Assembly: GCA_002683405.1 (NCBI GenBank)
Contig: NYTH01000019.1
Coordinates: forward strand, 1 to 46,901
Origin: Salinisphaeraceae bacterium
GTDB taxonomy: Bacteria > Pseudomonadota > Gammaproteobacteria > Nevskiales > Salinisphaeraceae
Direction: 5' to 3'
Length of the DNA: 46,901 nucleotides
Shown: piece after piece, positions 9,737 to 17,792 of the stretch
How positions within the stretch are numbered: the first letter of the stretch is position 1
Layout of the letters: each line of letters begins with the position of its first letter
Position numbers and translations under genes: made by a program
The notes under the pieces: generated by a model
Seen by the model: only the letters and a program-made list of their open reading frames with translations
What the model was told of the DNA's origin: nothing
Databases searched by the model: none

Positions 9737-10164
9737 CCCTGAACGTCGATTGAAAAACGGCCCCCCCGCCTGCCGTATGGACGCATCCCGACATGCAGCG
9801 CCTGCCCTCATGCCGGCGTCGCCTGATGATCGGGTGCTCGTCGCCGCGGTAGTTTAAACGAATCTTCGTGGAACGACCTGATGCAGCCTTTCCCCGAAAC
9901 GTCCCGATGCGACCGCCCATCGGGTCCCAAGCCGCTTAGAGGGCGACATCCGGCCGTCCGGACACACCGTTCGCCCAGTCATTCATGCGCGAAAACGGCG
10001 TCGGTCGTACAGTTCATGCGCGGCTCTGTCACAATGCGCGACTTCGACGGGGGACGCCGAACACTGACAACCGAGCGCAGGCATCGCGATGCCTGTCCGG
10101 CTCGGCTTATTGCTCCGAGTTCTGGCTTCGACAGTGCGAAGCCACGAGATCAGACCCGCGCGCC
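9737..10164. promoter_or_regulatory. Divergent intergenic region with an 18-bp palindrome
   Basis: This 428-base stretch separates the minus-strand sugar transferase from the plus-strand flippase and must hold both promoters. I see no protein-like reading frame in it. At 10078-10095 there is a perfect 18-bp palindrome, CAGGCATCGCGATGCCTG. It is framed by CCGAGC (10071-10076) and GCTCGG (10100-10105), so the whole of 10071-10105 can fold into one hairpin. It lies about 60 bases before the flippase start. An operator or a 5'-leader hairpin are both possible; there is no T-tract, so it is not an intrinsic terminator. Confidence 0.55.
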
Positions 10165-11484
10165 ATGGCTGTAAATGCGTTACTGGAAAAACTCTTGAAC
10201 CGGGACGGCCTGGCGCGCCTGTTCGGCAGCGCCATTGTGGGTCAGGCGCTGCTGTCGGCCGGCAATTTTGCCGTGGGTCTGCTGCTGATCCGCTACTCCG
10301 ACGATCTCAACTACGGCCGCTACGTGCTCGTGCAGTCCGCCATCCTGCTGCTGGTGACCGTCCAGCGGGCCTACGTGGTCGAGCCGATGACGGTGATTGC
10401 CTCGCAGGACAGTGGCGACGACAAGCGCAACATGGTGGGCAGCATCCGTACCGGCCTGCAGCGCTTTCTACGCTGGGCGCTACTGCTGGCCGCCCTGCCA
10501 ATCCTGCCCGCCTGGTACGCCGGCGGGCTGCCCGGCGAAATGGCGGCGCTGATCGCCGCAGCGGCCCTGGCCGGCTGGGCCATGCTGGAGCGCGAGTATC
10601 TGCGCTCCGTGCTCATGCTGTATTACCGCCCGGAAACCGTGTTGAAGGCCGACCTGGTATTCGTGTCGGTCCTCATCCTGTCGGTGGTCCTCGCCGTCTT
10701 CGTGGGAGGCTGGGTGGCGGTGCTGGCGGCGCTGGGTACCGCCATCGCGGCATTCGCCGGCCGCGCACCGGCCAACGCGGCCCTGCGCCGCTCCCCGGGC
10801 TGGGTGTCGGGCGACGCTTCGGCCTACTGGTCCCGCATGTCGGCGCTCGCGGTCTGGGCCACCATTGGGGCGTCGATTCACTGGCTGCTGGGCCAGGGCT
10901 ACAACTATGTGCTGGCCATCAAGCTGGACTCCTCCGCCGTGGCCCAGGTGAACGCCATTCGGCTGCTGTTGATGCCGGTCTTCCTGATGACGATCGGTAT
11001 CAAGGCGTTGCTGCTGCCCATGGCCATGCGCTGGGACAACGAGGGCGGCTTTGTCTATCTGCTCAAGCGGCTGAACCAGTTCGTGGTCGTGATCGCCCTG
11101 CTCGGCTGCCTGTATTTCGTGGCGCTGTATTTTTCGGCGGACTGGATCCTGGCCAACGTCTTCAACAAGACCTACGACGACTACCGGCTGATGATCGTCA
11201 TGTGGTCGCTTCTGGCGCTGATCGGCCTGGTTCGCGAGGGGTTTCTGGCCGCGCTGATGGTCCGCAAGCGCTTCCGCGCCACCGCCTGGATGATTGGCCT
11301 GTCGGCCTTCGTGACCCTCACATCCATGTGGTTCGCACTGGACTTCATGGGCGCGCCTGGCGCGCTGGTCAGTCTGGCCGCAGGCGAGTTCCTGTTCCTG
11401 GCCTGCGTGATCTATCTGGCGTGGCGCGAGATGCTTCGCCCGGCAGAGGCGGAGGCCGTCAATGTGTCCGGCCCCGTCGACTGA
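10165..11484 (+). CDS. Polysaccharide flippase (Wzx/MOP superfamily)
   Basis: This 439-residue membrane protein has about a dozen hydrophobic segments, starting with AIVGQALLSAGNFAVGLLLI. The RYSDDLNYGRYVL motif is typical of MATE/Wzx-like polysaccharide transporters. The likely role is flipping undecaprenyl-PP-linked repeat units to the periplasm. ATG 10165 (MAVNALLEKLLNRDGLARLF) fits the family start; the frame stays open upstream but that part is low complexity and runs through the palindromic leader. It is the only plus-strand gene between 6405 and 17569, and its last 73 bases overlap the 3' end of the oppositely oriented polymerase gene. Confidence 0.85.
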   Translation: MAVNALLEKLLNRDGLARLFGSAIVGQALLSAGNFAVGLLLIRYSDDLNYGRYVLVQSAILLLVTVQRAYVVEPMTVIASQDSGDDKRNMVGSIRTGLQRFLRWALLLAALPILPAWYAGGLPGEMAALIAAAALAGWAMLEREYLRSVLMLYYRPETVLKADLVFVSVLILSVVLAVFVGGWVAVLAALGTAIAAFAGRAPANAALRRSPGWVSGDASAYWSRMSALAVWATIGASIHWLLGQGYNYVLAIKLDSSAVAQVNAIRLLLMPVFLMTIGIKALLLPMAMRWDNEGGFVYLLKRLNQFVVVIALLGCLYFVALYFSADWILANVFNKTYDDYRLMIVMWSLLALIGLVREGFLAALMVRKRFRATAWMIGLSAFVTLTSMWFALDFMGAPGALVSLAAGEFLFLACVIYLAWREMLRPAEAEAVNVSGPVD

Positions 11485-12836
11485 CGCCGCGACTGGCGGC
11501 GCTTGAGCCAGGCCGAGTATCGCTGGCGATAATCCAGCCGCTGCATGACCGGCGACAGCGCGCGATCGACCGTGAACGAGGAAAACAGCAGCAGCAGAAA
11601 TGCCGGATGGCTGGCGCGGAACAGCGAGCTTTCCGTCCAGTTGTGTATGAACACGAACATGAAGATCGCCAGGTGCAGACTCGCCTGCCGGGCATCGAGC
11701 CGGTAGAACTGGAGCATGCGCCAGAGATAGACGAGCAGAAACAGGACCAGCAGCGTCAGACCCACCGCGCCGGTTTCGTTGAGAATGTCCAGATAGCCGT
11801 TGTGAGACTGGTTGGGCCGCCAGTAATAGGCTTCGCCCAGCTCGCCCGAAGGCCCGGTGGCGCCAAGCCAGAAGGATTCGAAGCCACGGCCCAGCCACGG
11901 ATTCTGGATGTAGTAGCTCCAGATGTCCGCCCAGATCACGTCGCGACCGGTCAGAGAGGGGTCCTTGCCGAAGGCCTGCGCGATCGGGCCCACGACGGTC
12001 TGCATGGTGGGCAATTTGCCGGTGGTCACGAAAAAGACGAACACCAGCCCCCCCACCAGCGCGATCCCCGTCATGATGGTGACCAGCATCCAGTTCGCCA
12101 CGGCCAGCACCGGCTTGACGGCCCACCAGATGACCACCAGACAGATCAGCGCGGCCAGCAGCGAGGTCGAGCTGCGCGCCATGACGATCAACAGCAGCGC
12201 GAGGCCGGCAAACGCCAGACAGACCCATTTCCGGTAGTGCCCGGCAAAGTAGGCATGCGACCAGAATATGAAACCGATGGCCGCCAGCATGCCGGCCTGG
12301 TTCTTGTGCGACGTAATACCCCGCCAGCTTCCCGCATGCGGCGCGTAAGTCGTCAGCCCTACCGAGGGAATGAACAAGACCGCGAACAGGGCGGCCAGCA
12401 TGAGCCCGGCAAAAATCCAGCAGCTGACCCGGGCGAAGCGTGACGGATACCAGCAGGCAAGCTGAAAGGCAAAGGCGGCGCCCAGATTCCCCAGCACCAG
12501 CACCAGCCGACGCAGGCTGATACCCGGCTCGGGCGACCACAACAGGCTCAGCGCGGCGAACGCGGTGAACGCCAGCACCATCGGGTTGACGTCTTTCAGG
12601 AACTGGAGCGCCACCGTCCGGCGCCGCCAGGCCACGTAAAAGCTCAGCAACAGCAGCGGCATGTACTGCACACGCCGAAGTATCGAGCCCTCGACGACTG
12701 CGCTTTCGTCAACCTCCTCGGAACCGGGGGGCGACTGCGAAAAGTCGAAGCCGCCGGGCAGAAAGCCGAGCGCCATGAACGCGGCCAGCACCAGCGCCAG
12801 CGTGTAGCCAAAACGCTTGTCGTAGATCTGCTTCAT
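11412..12836 (-). CDS. O-antigen ligase / Wzy-like polymerase
   Basis: The 474-residue protein has about ten to twelve membrane helices and the Wzy_C signature near the large periplasmic loop (GSWRGITSHKNQAGMLAAIG, with a conserved Arg, His and Asn). The second half has GRDVIWADIWSYYIQNPWLG and PNQSHNGYLDILNETG, which match the loop of O-antigen ligase/polymerase proteins. In this context it most likely polymerises exopolysaccharide repeat units rather than ligating O-antigen. It lies 65 bases downstream of the EpsG-like gene on the same strand. Its 3' end runs 73 bases into the convergent flippase gene. Confidence 0.88.
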   Translation of the reverse strand: MKQIYDKRFGYTLALVLAAFMALGFLPGGFDFSQSPPGSEEVDESAVVEGSILRRVQYMPLLLLSFYVAWRRRTVALQFLKDVNPMVLAFTAFAALSLLWSPEPGISLRRLVLVLGNLGAAFAFQLACWYPSRFARVSCWIFAGLMLAALFAVLFIPSVGLTTYAPHAGSWRGITSHKNQAGMLAAIGFIFWSHAYFAGHYRKWVCLAFAGLALLLIVMARSSTSLLAALICLVVIWWAVKPVLAVANWMLVTIMTGIALVGGLVFVFFVTTGKLPTMQTVVGPIAQAFGKDPSLTGRDVIWADIWSYYIQNPWLGRGFESFWLGATGPSGELGEAYYWRPNQSHNGYLDILNETGAVGLTLLVLFLLVYLWRMLQFYRLDARQASLHLAIFMFVFIHNWTESSLFRASHPAFLLLLFSSFTVDRALSPVMQRLDYRQRYSAWLKRRQSRRQSTGPDTLTASASAGRSISRHAR

Positions 12837-12901
12837 GGCGGCGACTGGCGGGCCGGAAAAAGGGAAGGCATGTTAACGGCAGCCGGCTCGCACGGGCCTG
12901 A

Positions 12902-13639
12902 TCAGTAATCGTTGAGTACGGTGCCCAGAATATCGGCCCCGCCGGTCGTGACGCTATCGACCAGCGTCTTGGCGTGCTTCATCTGTGTATGGTGACGACG
13001 CAGCACCAGCAGCGCCGAGCCGGCATAGCTGGAGAGCGCCTGGCCATCGGCGTAGGGCGCGCCCGGCGGCGTATCGATGATGATCTGATCACACGGGCGC
13101 AGCAGCTCGACGAATAGATCCTCCAGCGTGGATCGCGACACGATCTCACCCGGATTCATCACGGCCGGCCCCGCGGGAATGATGTACAACCCCGGAATAC
13201 TGTTGACCGGCTGGATGACGCTCCAGTCCGCCCGGCCTCGCGCCAGATTGGACAGGCCCTTGTTGTTGGCCGCACCGAACAGTTCGTGCTGCACGGGCGA
13301 GCGCAGGTCGCCGTCGATCAGCAGCGTGCGACGGCCCGCCTGCGCCAGCAGCACCGCCAGATTGGCCGCCACGAAACTGCGGCCATCCTGAGCCTGCGGA
13401 CTGATAACGGTCAGAACCCGGCTGGCGTCGGCCTTGCTGCCCACCAGAAGCTGCATGGCCATGCGGCGCAGCCGCTCCACCGTGGGGCTGTCCGGATTCT
13501 GTACCGCCGTAACGGCATGCGGGGACGGGCCGACATGGACGATGTCCTTGCGATCTCGCGGCGCGCTCCGGCTGTCAGCCTGCACCAACTCGTCATCCGG
13601 CTCGTCGTCGGGTTGCCTGTCTGCGTTGCTCTGGCTCAT
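12902..13639 (-). CDS. EpsG-like polysaccharide tyrosine-kinase family ATPase
   Basis: This 245-residue cytosolic protein is the kinase-type partner of the EpsF chain-length protein. An acidic N-terminal linker precedes the ATPase. The Walker A region reads SPQAQDGRSFVAANLA, with Arg where BY-kinases usually have Lys. Walker A' is LLIDGDLRSP and Walker B is QIIIDTPPG. As I recall, Arg here is shared by many EpsG-type proteins of exosortase-linked operons, so it may be a subfamily trait. The C-terminal tyrosine cluster of Wzc/CapB is missing; only the final residue is Tyr. It overlaps the EpsF-like gene by four bases (ATGA). The family role is control of polymer export or length through ATP-dependent interaction with EpsF. 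Confidence 0.88.
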   Translation of the reverse strand: MSQSNADRQPDDEPDDELVQADSRSAPRDRKDIVHVGPSPHAVTAVQNPDSPTVERLRRMAMQLLVGSKADASRVLTVISPQAQDGRSFVAANLAVLLAQAGRRTLLIDGDLRSPVQHELFGAANNKGLSNLARGRADWSVIQPVNSIPGLYIIPAGPAVMNPGEIVSRSTLEDLFVELLRPCDQIIIDTPPGAPYADGQALSSYAGSALLVLRRHHTQMKHAKTLVDSVTTGGADILGTVLNDY

Positions 13640-15063
13640 GCGCGCAACTCCATCAGCAGCGGCAGATTCAACTCATGCGTGACGTCGTCGGTGGTCCTGA
13701 TTCGGCGGTCCAGCAGCTCTGCGATCAACGCCGCCAGACACCCGAAGAACAGCCCGGCAAACAGGCCCACAATCATGCTGAGTTTCGGATTCGGGCTGAA
13801 CGGCTCACGCGGCGGCTGCGCCCAGCTCACCACGGTCATGTTGGTCTGCTGCAGCTCACTGCCACCCAGAATCTGGTCGTAGCGATCGAGCGCCGACTGG
13901 TACAGCTCCTTCGCGCTGCTCAGATCGCGCACGTATTTGGCAATGTCGTCCCGCTGACGCTTCACGTCGAGCACGTCGCCCTTCTCCTGTTCGATTCTGT
14001 TTTTCACGGCCGCTTCCCGCTCGGCAGCCGAACGGGCTTCGCCTTCCTGCGACTGGATGTAGGAGCTGATTTCGGAGTTCAGCCTTGAGCGAACCGTCGA
14101 TATCTCGGCGCGCACCGACTGAATCTGGGGATGATTGGGCCCCAGTGACTCGGACATGTCCGCAAATCTCGACTCGAGCTGCACCAGGCGGCCTTTCAGC
14201 TCCTGAACATAGTTGCTGTTCAGAATATCGGCCTGGGCCGAGAGTGATCGGCCCCCGCTGCGCAGTTCCTGAATGCGCCGTACCTCAGCCTGCGCGGCCT
14301 CGCGCTCGGTCTGGGCGGCGTTGAGCCGCATTTCCAGATCGTCGAGGCGCCGCGAGTCGGATGTGCCCTCGCCCTCCACGTTGATCAGCCCGAATTCCTG
14401 CTGCGCCGCGGTCAGGTTCTCCTGAGCCTCGTCCACGTCCGCCTTGAGCTGATCCAGATACGCCGAATAGCGGCTCTGTCGCTGCTGGGCGGAGTCCACG
14501 GACAGCCCGAGCGCGGCGTCGCGGTAGGCGCGCACGACGGCATTGGCCACGGCGGCGGCCTGCTCCGGATCGTTGCTCTCGTAGGTTACGTCGATGATGC
14601 GACTTTCCGAGCCTTCCTGAACCGACAGGCTCTTGCCGAGATTGTCGGCCAGCCAGACGCGAAAGGAATCCTGCGCATCCGAATCCCTCGACTCAAACGC
14701 CGCGCGGGCCTTCTCGTCGTCGGCCATGCCCAGCGCGTCCACCACTTCCAGCCGCACCTTGCGGCTGCGCAGCAGGTCGAGCTGGGTAGATACGTAGCTG
14801 TCGGCCAGGTAGGCGGGAAAATTCTGGCCGGTGACCGGGTCTTCCGAGCGAAAGTCCAGCAGGATGGCGGCGCTGGCCTCGAAGCGCCGCTCCTGCAGGA
14901 GCGTGGCCAGCAGCGCCACGATCAACATGATGGCCACGGCAATCGCCACGAAGCGCCAGCGGGAGATCAGCAGCGCGAGAAACTGCCGCGGGGTGAATCC
15001 GCCCACGCCCGGGACAAAGGCGTCGTTGAAGTCCATGGCGTCATCGTCAGAATACGCCGCCAT
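13636..15063 (-). CDS. EpsF-like chain length determinant protein (Wzz family)
   Basis: The 475-residue inner-membrane co-polymerase has an N-terminal helix (FVAIAVAIMLIVALLATLL), then the Wzz domain with DPVTGQNFPAYLADSYVSTQ. Long coiled coils fill the periplasmic middle (QLKADVDEAQENLTAAQQEF and the following 150 residues), with the conserved SLGPNHPQIQ segment. A second helix (MIVGLFAGLFFGCLAALIA) precedes a short cytosolic tail that would contact the EpsG-like ATPase encoded directly downstream. I chose ATG 15063, with AGAAG ten bases upstream; a GTG at 15087 would add eight residues. Separate EpsF and EpsG genes, instead of a fused Wzc, are typical of EpsE/F/G operons. Confidence 0.9.
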   Translation of the reverse strand: MAAYSDDDAMDFNDAFVPGVGGFTPRQFLALLISRWRFVAIAVAIMLIVALLATLLQERRFEASAAILLDFRSEDPVTGQNFPAYLADSYVSTQLDLLRSRKVRLEVVDALGMADDEKARAAFESRDSDAQDSFRVWLADNLGKSLSVQEGSESRIIDVTYESNDPEQAAAVANAVVRAYRDAALGLSVDSAQQRQSRYSAYLDQLKADVDEAQENLTAAQQEFGLINVEGEGTSDSRRLDDLEMRLNAAQTEREAAQAEVRRIQELRSGGRSLSAQADILNSNYVQELKGRLVQLESRFADMSESLGPNHPQIQSVRAEISTVRSRLNSEISSYIQSQEGEARSAAEREAAVKNRIEQEKGDVLDVKRQRDDIAKYVRDLSSAKELYQSALDRYDQILGGSELQQTNMTVVSWAQPPREPFSPNPKLSMIVGLFAGLFFGCLAALIAELLDRRIRTTDDVTHELNLPLLMELRA

Positions 15064-15158
15064 CGACCGTCTGCTTCTAATTGCCACGTGACTGTCTACT
15101 CATGGGTCTTCAAGTTGGGTAACGGACTCGATTGCGTCAGGACCTGCCTGCCTGGGGC

Positions 15159-16259
15159 CTAGAAGAAACGTTCCTTCACGAAAATCACGTCATCCGGCTG
15201 AATTGTATCGGTCAGGTCCGCCTTGTAGGTTTCGGTTTCGCCATCGGCCGAGGTGCGACGCACTTCCACGCGCGAATTGGAGCCGCGCTCGGTGACGCCG
15301 CCGCCGCGCGATATGGCCTGCATGACCGTCATGCCGGGCTTGAACTTGTACTGGTCCGGGCGCCGAACTTCGCCGTAAATATAAAATTTTTCGGCCTCGG
15401 GCACGTAAACGATATCGCCGGCATCAAGCTGAAAGCTCTGCAGCTGACCGGGCGACTGGACCAGATCATTGACGTCAATATTGAAACGCTGTTCGCCAGC
15501 ATCGGTCTTGCGAATGACGGTCACGATATTGGAGCCCGCCTGGTTGATACCTTCCGCCTCGGCAAGCATATCCAGCACCGTGGTGCGCGTCTTCAGCGCA
15601 TAGCGGCCGGGCCGGTTGACCGAGCCGAGCACCGACACCTGCCGGCTGCGGAACTCCTCGATCGTGATGTTCACCTGCGGGTTCCGGAAGTAGCCGCCCT
15701 CGATATAGGCATCCGCCACCACCTTTTGCGCCTGCACCGGATTGAGCCCGCCCAGCTTGACTTCGCCAATCAGCGGCAGCGCAACCGTGCCTTCCGGCGA
15801 CAGAAACGCCGATGTCTTCATGTCGGGCTGACCGACAATGCTGAAACCGATCACGTCGCCCTGGCCGAGCGCGAAGCCTTCGGGAGTTGCGCCCGGTTGT
15901 GCGGGTGTCGTAGGCGCAGGCATCGACTGGGCCGAGGCCGGGTCAGGGGCAACCTGATTGCGCGCGGGAGCAGGCGCGGGCGTCTGCTGACGCGGCGCAT
16001 TGGACGACGGGGTGTCCGACGACTGCGTCGGCCGGCTGGCGGGGCCGAAGGTGACGGTGTCGTTCGAAAAGCGATATCGCGGCTGCAATTCACCCTGCGC
16101 CACTTGAGTGCCCGTCTGCTCCGCGGCCTGCACCGGCATGGTGCCGAACAGGCCGCACAGGCACACCATAGCGAACAGGGCGGCGCAGCATCCTGCGCTC
16201 ATCTGCGAGCGCCATGCGGTAGCCGGCCCGGCGTAGCTTTTCAGCGTATGTCGTTTCAT
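15159..16259 (-). CDS. EpsE-like polysaccharide export protein (Wza family)
   Basis: This 366-residue periplasmic/outer-membrane export protein has a signal peptide (hydrophobic ALFAMVCLCGLFG, cleavage near VQA) with no clear lipobox. A Pro/Ala/Gln-rich linker of about 60 residues follows. The poly_export domain begins at GFALGQGDVIGFSIVGQPDM and contains VALPLIGEVKLGGL, and two SLBB-type domains follow (VSVLGSVNRPGRYAL and FYIYGEVRRPDQYKF). It lies about 95 bases upstream of the EpsF-like gene on the same strand, completing an EpsE-EpsF-EpsG run. ATG 16259 is the best start; in-frame ATGs at 16289 and 16319 would lengthen the basic leader of the signal peptide. Confidence 0.9.
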   Translation of the reverse strand: MKRHTLKSYAGPATAWRSQMSAGCCAALFAMVCLCGLFGTMPVQAAEQTGTQVAQGELQPRYRFSNDTVTFGPASRPTQSSDTPSSNAPRQQTPAPAPARNQVAPDPASAQSMPAPTTPAQPGATPEGFALGQGDVIGFSIVGQPDMKTSAFLSPEGTVALPLIGEVKLGGLNPVQAQKVVADAYIEGGYFRNPQVNITIEEFRSRQVSVLGSVNRPGRYALKTRTTVLDMLAEAEGINQAGSNIVTVIRKTDAGEQRFNIDVNDLVQSPGQLQSFQLDAGDIVYVPEAEKFYIYGEVRRPDQYKFKPGMTVMQAISRGGGVTERGSNSRVEVRRTSADGETETYKADLTDTIQPDDVIFVKERFF

Positions 16260-16387
16260 TCGCAAACTCTGCTCTCGGTCCCGGCCCATGCGGTGCCGGA
16301 TAGCTAATTCATCGGCCAAGCCGGCCGATGCCGAAGTCCTGAAAACCGCGCATTCTCAATCCACGCAGCTGAACAAAACCTGAAAAC

Positions 16388-17569
16388 TCATCCGACCGCC
16401 GCCGCTGCGCGCTGCGCACCGGAGGCGTCAACCGCGTGTCCCTGCGCCTCGAGCGCGCTGGACAGCGACGACAGGCAGAACTGAACGTTCTCCAGCGTCG
16501 CGCTCTGACCCATCAGGCCGATGCGCCAGATTCGGCCCGCCAGCGGCCCGAGACCCGCCCCTACTTCTAGACCAAATTGATCAAGAAGCGATGATCGGAT
16601 ACTCGCGTCATCAACACCATCCGGGATTTCCACGGCGTTGAGCTGCGGTGCCCGCTCCGCGACCGGCACCGCCATTTTCAGCCCCATCGCCTGCAACCCG
16701 GCGGCCAGCGCTTCGTGCGCCTGGCGATGACGCTGCCAGGTCGCCGGCATGCTCTCTTCCAGCACGATAGCCAGCGACTCGGCCAGCCCATACAGCGCGT
16801 TTACCGGCGCCGTGTGGTGATAGACCCGCTTCTCGCCCTGCCAGTAGTCGATCAGGGGCGCAAAATCCATGAACCAGCTCTGCACCGGCGTCCGGCGGGA
16901 CCTGACCCGCTCCAGCGCGCGCTCGTTCAAGCTGACCGGCCCCAGGCCCGGCGGGCAGGACAGGCATTTCTGCGTGCCCGAATACACCGCGTCCAGACCC
17001 CATTCGTCGATGCGCACCGGCACGCCAGCCAGCGAGGTGACGGTGTCGGCCAGGATCAGGCAGTCGAATTCCCGCGCCACGGCCGCCAGCGTTTCGGCGT
17101 CAGACAGGGCGCCGGTCGAGGTTTCGGCATGCACGAATCCGACCAACACGGCGTCCGGGTGGGCCTGCAGGGTATCGCGCAGCGCCTGGGGATCCACGGC
17201 CCGGCCCCAGGCTTGCTCGACGGCAATCACCTGAGCGCCGCAGCGTTCGGCCATGGCCTTCATGCGGCCGCCGAACACGCCGTTGATGCAGATCACGCAC
17301 TTGTCGCCCGGCTCCAGCAGATTGATGATGCAGGCCTCCTGCGCCAGCGAGCCCGGTCCGGACACCGGCAGCGTAAAGGTGTTCTCGGTCTGCATGACCG
17401 AGCGCAGGGCCTGTTTGATGTCGTCCATCAGCCGCACGAACGCCGGGTCCAGATGACCGATCGTAGGCAGCGAGAGCGCCTGGAGCACGCGCGGGTGTAT
17501 CTGCGAGGGTCCCGGCCCCATGAGCACGCGCTCGGGCAGCCGGTGATCGTCGGCGAGCAGTGATTTCAT
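16388..17569 (-). CDS. PLP-dependent class V aminotransferase (alanine-glyoxylate type)
   Basis: The 393-residue fold-type I enzyme resembles alanine-glyoxylate and serine-glyoxylate aminotransferases. It starts with LMGPGPSQIHPRVLQA and TIGHLDPAF, has the cofactor-contact segment SGPGSLAQEA, the Asp of ILADTVTSL that binds the pyridine nitrogen, and the Schiff-base Lys201 in SGTQKCLSCPPGLGP. A C-terminal domain carries RIGLMG with the carboxylate-binding Arg. AGGG stands just before the ATG. It is the first minus-strand gene before the EpsE/F/G run, separated from EpsE by about 130 bases. It could belong to central amino-acid metabolism rather than to polysaccharide synthesis. Confidence 0.9.
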   Translation of the reverse strand: MKSLLADDHRLPERVLMGPGPSQIHPRVLQALSLPTIGHLDPAFVRLMDDIKQALRSVMQTENTFTLPVSGPGSLAQEACIINLLEPGDKCVICINGVFGGRMKAMAERCGAQVIAVEQAWGRAVDPQALRDTLQAHPDAVLVGFVHAETSTGALSDAETLAAVAREFDCLILADTVTSLAGVPVRIDEWGLDAVYSGTQKCLSCPPGLGPVSLNERALERVRSRRTPVQSWFMDFAPLIDYWQGEKRVYHHTAPVNALYGLAESLAIVLEESMPATWQRHRQAHEALAAGLQAMGLKMAVPVAERAPQLNAVEIPDGVDDASIRSSLLDQFGLEVGAGLGPLAGRIWRIGLMGQSATLENVQFCLSSLSSALEAQGHAVDASGAQRAAAAVG

Positions 17570-17792
17570 AAGCCCTGTTCCAGTCTGCTGAATATAACGC
17601 CGGTCCGGTCACCGGCCACGCCCTCGGCCGATCAGCCGATACCGCCCGGACGGCACGATTTGCCGCACTGCAGCGAAGCCGCGCAGTATAACGGCTTGTT
17701 CCGCCTTGCCGCACGCCCGACGCGGCGTTTACGCGCGGACAGATGCCGTAACATTCTGTCCCTCGCACTCACTCCCCGGCCGGATTGTCGTC

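Noticed and set aside
10089-12443. Open frame of 784 codons on the plus strand
   Set aside because: It crosses the flippase and the oppositely oriented polymerase, is rich in Arg, Gln and His, and has no domain. It is a shadow frame of GC-rich DNA.
10480-12540. Open frame of 686 codons on the minus strand
   Set aside because: It overlaps the real polymerase frame and the antisense of the flippase; composition is typical of a shifted frame.
17706-17792. Longer N-terminus for the membrane GT2 from TTG 17706
   Set aside because: The 29 extra residues are Arg/His/Pro-rich with no ribosome site; the protein-like part starts at the first membrane helix.
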